From Haloferax sp046557615 (lineage in GTDB: Archaea > Halobacteriota > Halobacteria > Halobacteriales > Haloferacaceae), in the NCBI RefSeq assembly GCF_046557615.1, contig NZ_JBKIII010000001.1, forward strand, positions 62,001 to 126,000: DNA of 64,000 bases. The letters are read 5' to 3'. The stretch's first letter is position 1. The number at the start of each line of letters is the position of its first letter. Shown piece by piece: positions 58,149 through 64,000 of this stretch. Position numbers and translations under genes: made by a program. The notes under the pieces are model-generated. The model saw nothing but the letters and a program-made list of their open reading frames with translations, had not been told where the DNA came from and made no database searches.

Positions 58149-60098
58149 ATGAGCCATTCGTCTGAGGAAGTCGTCTCCGTCTCTGACGGCGACGTGACGG
58201 TAGAGAAAGTATACGCTGCCGACGAATTCCCGGTCCCTGCCATCAAGTTCGAAATCGCCTCTACACTCGATGAAGAGGCCCGAATTCGAATCATCGACCG
58301 AATCCCCGAGTCGTTCCCGATGGAGAGCGTCGGATTCCATCCCGACTTCGAGAGCGAGAGTTGGACCGCGTACAAGGACCACCGCGTCGAGTACGAACGA
58401 ACGCTCGGCCCCGGTGAAGAGATCGTCACCGTCTACGGTATTCGACTGACAGACGGCGAATCACCCGACTCTTTCTTGACCGAACCGACGCTCGAACGCG
58501 TCCCCGTCGACGACGGTCTCGACCCGGACGATATCGACGACATTCTGGGCGAAGACCGGAGCCAACTCGTCCGCGACGTCCTCGCGGGCAACCGCGACCC
58601 GATTGGCGGCGACGAGGAAGCCGACAACTTCGACCGTGGCGACGGAGACGCGTCCGGCCCCTCTGACGACGACCTCGCGAGTGCATTTGGCCGCGCTGAC
58701 GGTGACGTCGAAGACGACGAAGACACGAACGACGCCGACGGCGCTGAAATCCTCGACGAGAGTACGGATTCGGACGATGTTGCAGACGCCGCAGACACGG
58801 ACGAGGTTGTAGACGACACCGACGTCGAAGCAGACACCGAAGACGTCCCAGTCGGCATCGACGCGGACGACGACGCCGAACTCATCGATACAGAAGATGC
58901 CGACGAGATTGAAGCACCCGACGCTGACGAACCGATTGCCGTCGGCAGTGCCGAAGAAGATGAGGAAGCCGAAACCGCGGAAGAAGCCGAAGAATCGCCA
59001 ATCGAAGACGACTACGTCGATGCCGAACAGGAACTTCTCGACGACGATGATGAAGAAGTCGAATCGGACGTATCCGACGCCGAAGAGACAGAACCGGTCG
59101 CCGCCGAACCAGACGTGGACGAATCCAGCGACGATTCGGTTCCTGTCTCCCAGCCTGTCGTCGAAGGAAGTCTCGCGGCCGCACTCGCCGCAGAGATTCG
59201 TGATGGGAACGTCGCCGACGACGATTTAACAGTCCTGCGCGACGCGGTTGCGACCGAAGAACAGCGAACCACGGACGTCCGTATCAGTCACCTTCAGTCG
59301 CGCGTGAGCGACCTTGCGGCCTACTCCGATGCACTCGCTGCGTTCATCGACGAAGAAGGAACTGGCGAGGAACTCATCGAGGGCTTCCGCGCCGAACTCG
59401 CCGACGTCCAAGAGGATATCGACGCGCTCGACACCATGGTCGAAGATGCTGTCGAATCGGTCGATGATACCGCCTCGCGTCTCGAATCTGTCGAAGAGAC
59501 GCTCGCCGACGTAGACGCGCGCGCCGACCGCACCGAGTACCGCTTGACCGACCTCGACGAAGACTTCGAAGAACACGCCGACCGGTTGGACGACCACGAC
59601 GAGATGTTCGACGAGTTCGTCGAACGAATCGACGACCACGACGGTCGCATCGAAGAAGCACAGAACCACATTCAAGCCGGTTCGACCCGCCTCGACTCGG
59701 TCGAAGAGACGGTCTCGGAACACGGAGACGGCATCGCTTCGGTCGAAGAAACACTTTCGGAACACAGCGAGAATATCGACGCAGTCCGCGAGCAACTCGA
59801 CGACTTCGACGCTCGTGTGACGGACGTCCTCGACCGCATCGATGCAGTCGATTCCAACGCAGAAGAGGCACAGCAGACCGCCGAGAACCTCCACGAGGAA
59901 ATTGGCGAAATCCGCGAGGACATCGCGTCGCTCGACGGTGATGTGTACGAGGCACGCTCGGCAATCGAATCCGACGTCGAAGACCTCCAAGGTGACGTTG
60001 ACGACCTGAACGAGGCGGTTGCAGAACTCGATACCTTCCGCGAGCGCCTCGCCGGTGCCTTCGGAACTGGCATGGGCGGCGCACCGGGCGACGAGTAA
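58149..60098 (+). CDS. Large acidic coiled-coil protein, unknown function
   Basis: 649 residues. A small N-terminal beta-rich domain (about 1-120: DGDVTVEKVYAADEFPVPAIKFEI, then EYERTLGPGEEIVTVYGIRL) precedes a low-complexity Asp/Glu region (about 140-330). The C-terminal half (about 360-620) is a long coiled coil with many repeats of the type 'RLxSVEETLxxxxxRID', ending in a Gly-rich tail GTGMGGAPGDE. It is too polar to be membrane-bound. A structural, scaffold or partition role can be imagined but nothing identifies it. An ATG eight codons earlier is a possible start. Confidence 0.75.
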   Translation: MSHSSEEVVSVSDGDVTVEKVYAADEFPVPAIKFEIASTLDEEARIRIIDRIPESFPMESVGFHPDFESESWTAYKDHRVEYERTLGPGEEIVTVYGIRLTDGESPDSFLTEPTLERVPVDDGLDPDDIDDILGEDRSQLVRDVLAGNRDPIGGDEEADNFDRGDGDASGPSDDDLASAFGRADGDVEDDEDTNDADGAEILDESTDSDDVADAADTDEVVDDTDVEADTEDVPVGIDADDDAELIDTEDADEIEAPDADEPIAVGSAEEDEEAETAEEAEESPIEDDYVDAEQELLDDDDEEVESDVSDAEETEPVAAEPDVDESSDDSVPVSQPVVEGSLAAALAAEIRDGNVADDDLTVLRDAVATEEQRTTDVRISHLQSRVSDLAAYSDALAAFIDEEGTGEELIEGFRAELADVQEDIDALDTMVEDAVESVDDTASRLESVEETLADVDARADRTEYRLTDLDEDFEEHADRLDDHDEMFDEFVERIDDHDGRIEEAQNHIQAGSTRLDSVEETVSEHGDGIASVEETLSEHSENIDAVREQLDDFDARVTDVLDRIDAVDSNAEEAQQTAENLHEEIGEIREDIASLDGDVYEARSAIESDVEDLQGDVDDLNEAVAELDTFRERLAGAFGTGMGGAPGDE

Positions 60099-60142
60099 CT
60101 TCCCGAAACGCAACCTGTTTAGCGCACCAGTTCGACCATCCG

Positions 60143-61042
60143 ATGATGACAGAGACGGTGCGCGTCGCTGTTCCACGTAAGGGACGCCCCCTCGAAGCGG
60201 TTCTCGAACGGTTCGCCACGACCGACGAGGCCGCAGAGGTGGCGGACGAAATCACCTCGACACTCCGGTTCGAGAAATCCGTCACGAAGGGCCATACCCA
60301 TCCAGACGCAGACGTCTACCAGCGTCTGTCCGAATACAGTGACCTCTCAGACCCCGCGGCTCCGGAGTACACACTCCTCAGAGACGACCGTGAGGGGATG
60401 CCACGTCGCATCGTCTTCGACAGTGTCGAACTCGAATACGACGAGGTGACGATTCATCTCGTCGGCCGCGAAGAGCCGTTTCGCGCGCTTCGAACCCATG
60501 AATTCGGCCTCGGGTTCGACAGCGCAGACCTCGTTCTCGAAGAGGTCGTCAAACTCCAACCAGAGGGACTCGAAAGTATCGCCGACATCAACGCCCGAAT
60601 CGACCCGATGGACACCGACGTCCGGGTCGTCTCCGGTCTCGGCGATACGGTCTATCACACGCTGATGGCCGACCCTGAGATTCTCCCACCGAAGTCGAAT
60701 CTCGACCGCGATTTCGTCGCCGACTACGCGGGTGACCTCTGTATCTCCCCACGCTACGAACGCCTCGTAGAGGCCGTCCTCGGCACGCGCTGTCTCGATG
60801 ACGTCTCTTTCGTCTACCCCGAAGAGGGACCGGAAGAGGAAGCGTCGATTGCGGACACCGGCCTCGGTGTCTATCTCACGATGACCGGTTCGACGGCGCG
60901 CGATTTCGGTCTCGTCCTCGGCGAACACCTCTTCCCGAGCGAGACGGTGCTGATGGAGAACGTCGCGGAGGCGACAGAGGCCGCCGAAGCCGTCAAGGAA
61001 ATCGTCGCCGGGCCGGAGTTAGAGACGGCGCTCAAAATCTAA
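60143..61042 (+). CDS. HisG-like (ATP phosphoribosyltransferase-fold) protein
   Basis: 299 residues. The start VRVAVPRKGRPLEAVLERF and the later SIADTGLGVYLTMTGSTARDFGLVLGEHLFPSETVLMEN resemble the HisG periplasmic-binding-protein-like catalytic region ('D-x-I-V-x-T-G-x-T-L-x-x-N'). The middle is divergent. There are no other his genes nearby, so histidine synthesis is not supported by context; a paralogue with another phosphoribosyl or ligand-binding role is likely. The start may be at 60143 or 60146 (adjacent ATGs). A CTGTTTAG element sits about 27 nt upstream. Confidence 0.7.
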   Translation: MMTETVRVAVPRKGRPLEAVLERFATTDEAAEVADEITSTLRFEKSVTKGHTHPDADVYQRLSEYSDLSDPAAPEYTLLRDDREGMPRRIVFDSVELEYDEVTIHLVGREEPFRALRTHEFGLGFDSADLVLEEVVKLQPEGLESIADINARIDPMDTDVRVVSGLGDTVYHTLMADPEILPPKSNLDRDFVADYAGDLCISPRYERLVEAVLGTRCLDDVSFVYPEEGPEEEASIADTGLGVYLTMTGSTARDFGLVLGEHLFPSETVLMENVAEATEAAEAVKEIVAGPELETALKI

Positions 61043-61061
61043 CTGCTCGGTCTCTCCAGAC

Positions 61062-61979
61062 TTATTCTTCCGACGTTCCGCAGAACACCAGCGTCGAGAG
61101 CGTTCGCGCCTGAATTCCGTCTTCCGTGAGCGCAAGCACCGTCGTCGAATTGTTGCAGTCGAATCGTGATTCGGCAATCGTAACTGATGCACCGTCACCG
61201 GATTCGCGTGTGAGTTCGGCGATAACGTGGTGCGGTTCGGTCAACACCACCTGTAAGCGTGCATTCGGCTCGATACGGTAGTCGCCACCAAAGACCACCG
61301 TTCCCTCCTCTGTCGTGAGGTTGAACGCTACCTCTGCTGTCGATTCTGTCACATTCGCGACTGTCACGGCGTGTGGTTTCGTCCCCTCAGAGTCTGGCAG
61401 CGAACCGTTGCCAAGTGTTACGAGCGATGGTCTCTCTTCTGTGATGAGAGACGAACACGCGAACTCCTCGTTTGGACCTTTTGTGACTGTAATTCCGCCA
61501 TCATCTGGTGTAATCGTCGTCTCCCACTGTGGCACTGTCCACCGTGGGTTACAGACGAAATCCTCGGGTGTAATCGTCTCTCTCGTACTGGCTCCAGACT
61601 GTCTGTCGGTTACCGATAGATCGTACTCGGCAGGAACCCGGAATACGAGGTCAACCTCTGCATCACCCTGTATTTCGTACGTTTCGCTGTGGCCGGGGAC
61701 GAGTTCCGGCGACACGTCCAGACCAACGACCCAGGGGGTTTCGGCGTCGTTCTGGAGGTGAACGTGGTGTGTGCCCAGTGTGGTGTCACCTTCGAGTGCG
61801 TCCCCGCCGACGACTGCCGTCAATCGCTTTCCCGACTCGACGATAACGGCCTCGACCGTCTCTGGTGTCGGTGTCGTAGTCGGGTCATCGATGTCGCCAG
61901 TCCCCGCACTCGCCGTACAACCAGCGAGAGTGGCAGTCAGTCCCAATCCGATACTCGACAGGAGGGTTCTTCTGTGCAT
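61062..61979 (-). CDS. Tat-exported lipoprotein, unknown function
   Basis: 305 residues. The N-terminus MHRRTLLSSIGLGLTATLAGC holds a twin-arginine pair, a hydrophobic core and the lipobox LAGC, so the protein is probably exported folded and lipid-anchored. A Thr/Pro linker follows, then a beta-rich Cys-containing domain (FVCNPRWTVPQWETT, FACSSLITEERPS, FDCNNSTTVLAL). No catalytic motif. It lies 41 nt downstream of a membrane-tethered HTH gene on the same strand, so the two are probably co-transcribed. Confidence 0.75.
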   Translation of the reverse strand: MHRRTLLSSIGLGLTATLAGCTASAGTGDIDDPTTTPTPETVEAVIVESGKRLTAVVGGDALEGDTTLGTHHVHLQNDAETPWVVGLDVSPELVPGHSETYEIQGDAEVDLVFRVPAEYDLSVTDRQSGASTRETITPEDFVCNPRWTVPQWETTITPDDGGITVTKGPNEEFACSSLITEERPSLVTLGNGSLPDSEGTKPHAVTVANVTESTAEVAFNLTTEEGTVVFGGDYRIEPNARLQVVLTEPHHVIAELTRESGDGASVTIAESRFDCNNSTTVLALTEDGIQARTLSTLVFCGTSEE

Positions 61980-62020
61980 ATCCGTCGTACCAGTGAAGCT
62001 GACTTACCTCTCTGTGAGAG

Positions 62021-62710
62021 TCAGACAGCTCTTTGAGTCCATACGACGGCCGCCGTGAGAGCTATCGTCAGTGCGACACCGACACCGAGGACGAGCAACC
62101 CCGGCCCGTTGAGATACCCCGAAACGAGCGACTGCCAGATGGGTTCGACTGTCCGAGGTGCTGTCCACTGCGCAGGCTGAGGCGCACGCCTCGTCCACAG
62201 TGCTTGGACGAGGACGCTTCCAATCGCAGCGAACCCGACCCCTCCGAGGAGCGTTCGAAGCCCGGATTCGAGGCCCGACTGCGTTTCTTCGGCCCCGACG
62301 AAGAGAACGACCGCCGAACTCGTCGGCCCGTAGACCGCCATCTCCCGGCCTTGCGCTGATACCCACGTTGTGACTTCTTCGATAAGGCCCGCGTCAGTGA
62401 GCCGGTCGATATGGTAGCCAACTGTTTGGAGCGTCGTCTCTAGTTCGTCGGCTAATTCGGACGCAGGACGCGGCGTGTCGTAGACTGAGGAGAGCAACTG
62501 CCTCGCTGTTGCTGAGGATAAGACTGCGACGAGCGTATCCGCCTCTGCCTCGTCGAGCGCGACGAGATGCGGGTCGAGGGCGCGTTCGTCGACCGATTCT
62601 GCAATTGGCTTCAACGGGAGCAGTGAACTCACGGCTTCGCGCGAACTACTGTCTGAGTCACTAAAGACCTGCGCAAGGGTCAAAGACGACTTTGAGTCTC
62701 TCTGAGGCAA
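62021..62710 (-). CDS. Membrane-tethered winged-helix regulator
   Basis: 229 residues. A Ser-rich N-terminus and linker are followed by an ArsR-like winged helix (about 55-125: SSATARQLLSSVYDTPRPASELADELETTLQTVGYHIDRLTDAGLIEEVTTWVS in parts), a short linker, and two C-terminal membrane helices (about 145-170 and 200-225). Regulators of this build sense membrane or envelope state. It is followed by a Tat lipoprotein gene, which could be its target or partner. A GATTTAC element lies about 20 nt upstream. Confidence 0.8.
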   Translation of the reverse strand: MPQRDSKSSLTLAQVFSDSDSSSREAVSSLLPLKPIAESVDERALDPHLVALDEAEADTLVAVLSSATARQLLSSVYDTPRPASELADELETTLQTVGYHIDRLTDAGLIEEVTTWVSAQGREMAVYGPTSSAVVLFVGAEETQSGLESGLRTLLGGVGFAAIGSVLVQALWTRRAPQPAQWTAPRTVEPIWQSLVSGYLNGPGLLVLGVGVALTIALTAAVVWTQRAV

Positions 62711-62806
62711 TCAGTAAATCTGGAAGCTCAGCGTTTGCCACTGCCGACTGATTGGATATAGCGACACTCAGTTTATGGATTGGACATCGAACACAGGTTT
62801 CGTGTC

Positions 62807-63856
62807 TCAGATGAGCGAATAAATGTTGGATTCGTAGGTTTCACGCACTCTATCCCCCCAATTGTGGGTATAGGTGTCGATGATGTCGCCACCGACGTCG
62901 CCACGGAGATACTTGACGATACCACGGTCACCGGTTCGGTCCCGAAGGTGAGTCGTGAAGAAGTGCCGGAAGTAGTGCGGGGTGACGTTCTCTTCTCTAT
63001 CGCCACCAGCACGATACCAGCCTGCTGATTCGGCGTGTCCAGTCACGATGTGATGGACAGCGTCGGGGGTGAGGCGCTCTCCCCACCCGGATGCGGTGCC
63101 GACGAAGAGCGGGTCCGCTGGAGAGGTCGTATCCGGTCGAATCGCCAGCCAACGGAGCAATACAGTCTCTAATTCGTCGTCTACCGGAACCACCGTCGAG
63201 CGTTTTCGCTTGTTCGAGGCGGTTCGCTGCTCGCCGTTGGAAATACTCCCGACGCTTGGCTCGGAATCGACGTAAATCGACGGCCCGCGGCCATCCAGCG
63301 CCGGTCTGTTCGAAACGCCAGTGAGGGCTCGGTCTTCGCTCAGCGACACGTCACGAAGGTCGAGGTTGCACAGTTCGCCGACACGCATCCCCGTTTTGAG
63401 AAGTGCGATAACGAGTGCGTGGTCCAGTGGATGGTGTATCTGCCGGGCGAACTCCCGCATTTGCGCGACTGAAATCTCCCTCCGTGCGGGGTTGGAGTCG
63501 ATCTTCTCGTCCATCTCTTCCATCACGAGCGCCATCGGATTGGAGTCGAACGCGCCGACTTGGGCCATGTAGGCGTAGAACCGGTGGAGATAGGAGGCGT
63601 AGGTCGCAATCGTACTGGACGAAACGTCCCGGTTTCGGAGGGTGTGAATCCACGCCATACAGTCGCGGTGGCCCGCTTCATCGACGGATTTGGCCGTCCC
63701 TGCGGGGTTCTGTGAGGGGTTCTCGACGAACGATTCGAACGCTCGAAGCACTCGCTCGTAGGCGCTCCGCGTTCGGTCTGACTTCCCGTGGTAGGTCATA
63801 TCCTGTAGAAAATACCCTACAGAATCCTCGATATCTGCGGGTTGTTCAGCGGCCAT
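62807..63856 (-). CDS. Tyrosine recombinase (XerC/D-like integrase)
   Basis: 349 residues: an N-terminal SAM-like domain (about 10-110) and a C-terminal catalytic domain with Arg in KTGMRVGELCN, a candidate Lys in NKRKRSTVVPVDDEL, the His-x-x-Arg box HYFRH, and Tyr in IIDTYTHNW. The usual second box L-G-H is replaced by LRGDVGGD, so the second histidine appears absent or substituted. Many haloarchaea encode such a recombinase, probably for chromosome or plasmid dimer resolution; it could also be mobile-element derived. Its ATG overlaps the upstream gene's stop by 11 nt. Confidence 0.85.
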   Translation of the reverse strand: MAAEQPADIEDSVGYFLQDMTYHGKSDRTRSAYERVLRAFESFVENPSQNPAGTAKSVDEAGHRDCMAWIHTLRNRDVSSSTIATYASYLHRFYAYMAQVGAFDSNPMALVMEEMDEKIDSNPARREISVAQMREFARQIHHPLDHALVIALLKTGMRVGELCNLDLRDVSLSEDRALTGVSNRPALDGRGPSIYVDSEPSVGSISNGEQRTASNKRKRSTVVPVDDELETVLLRWLAIRPDTTSPADPLFVGTASGWGERLTPDAVHHIVTGHAESAGWYRAGGDREENVTPHYFRHFFTTHLRDRTGDRGIVKYLRGDVGGDIIDTYTHNWGDRVRETYESNIYSLI

Positions 63857-64000
63857 CTTCCCCGACTAAGGTGTACCCACCATGGCGACCACTGTACACA
63901 ACTCTCCCCGACGACTGCAGCTCTTGGAGTGTCGATTCGAGGCGGTCTTCGATGTCGTCTGTGAGCGCCGAGACGAGGGCGTCCCACGAGAGGTGAGGCT
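63846..64000 (-). CDS. Partial gene, 3' end only, overlapping the recombinase
   Basis: An open frame enters from the right window edge on the minus strand and ends with TGA at 63846-63848, inside the recombinase coding start. The 51 visible residues include WDALVSALTDDIEDRLESTL and end SSGRVVYSGRHGGYTLVGEDGR, which looks like the C-terminal part of a winged helix (a helix, then a strand-turn-strand with Gly-Tyr). The overlap implies one operon with the recombinase. The start lies outside the window, so no identity is proposed. Confidence 0.6.
   Translation of the reverse strand, partial: PHLSWDALVSALTDDIEDRLESTLQELQSSGRVVYSGRHGGYTLVGEDGR

Noticed and set aside
58560..59130. Repetitive acidic codons that might be a DNA repeat or CRISPR-like array
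   Set aside because: The repetition is at amino-acid level (Asp/Glu-rich linker) with no regular DNA unit or spacers.
59226..60176. 316-codon minus-strand frame opposite the coiled-coil protein
   Set aside because: It is antisense to repetitive coiled-coil codons and has no recognisable domain.

Overview
The window is a gene-dense, high-G+C stretch of a haloarchaeal chromosome, most likely Haloferax or a close relative. The evidence is the set of archaeal information-processing genes (TFB, aIF2-beta, Nop5-fibrillarin, Dph2, archaeal methionine adenosyltransferase, archaeal diadenylate cyclase DacZ), the very acidic proteins, TATA-like boxes centred about 27 nt upstream of many start codons (the leaderless-transcript pattern), and a gene order that from memory resembles the HVO_16xx region of Haloferax volcanii. 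I could run no search, so family names rest on motifs and recall.

Region by region: 0.2-11.7 kb holds an MFS transporter, a formyltransferase-like enzyme preceded by a possible 24-codon leader ORF, a flavin-reductase-fold protein, an alpha/beta hydrolase, thrS divergent from malQ, a GerW/YtfJ-like protein, an MscS channel, an OGG1-type DNA glycosylase and a DUF555 protein. 11.8-21.5 kb is rich in information-processing genes: aIF2-beta, TFB, CorA, Nop5-fibrillarin, GshA, an HTH regulator, CoaD and a one-cyclin mini-TFB, interspersed with very small proteins coupled by 4-nt GTGA overlaps. At 22.9 kb a tRNA-Leu(UAG) is followed by an exact repeat of its 3' end plus two degenerate copies, which looks like an integration scar. 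23.3-36 kb carries dacZ with an MscS-like partner, a PAS histidine kinase, purD, a DUF255 thioredoxin-fold protein, LtrA, cysteine synthase and thiI. 36-49 kb has polyphosphate kinase, methionine adenosyltransferase, a CYTH-domain protein and a complete aa3-type terminal oxidase cluster (coxB, fused coxAC, small subunits). The oxidase cluster faces a compact four-gene membrane-protein operon. 49-58 kb contains a degenerate RecA/KaiC-like protein, a MinD-like ATPase, YlbF, an esterase, dph2, a large protein that looks like a CARF-type Rossmann domain joined to a winged helix, and a LOG-family protein. 58-64 kb holds an acidic coiled-coil protein, a HisG-like protein, a Tat lipoprotein, a membrane-tethered HTH protein and a tyrosine recombinase overlapping a gene cut by the window edge.

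Most of the window is ordinary core chromosome. The accessory-like signals are the tRNA-Leu repeat scar (22.95-23.21 kb), the CARF-like/LOG pair (54.8-56.8 kb), the AT-rich palindromic spacer with a 40-aa gene (56.9-57.2 kb) and the terminal recombinase. Three inverted repeats lie in promoter or intergenic spacers (40.57, 48.35 and 57.1 kb), the first two over a TATA-like box, and are the best candidates for regulatory sites. No rRNA, CRISPR array or insertion sequence was seen.
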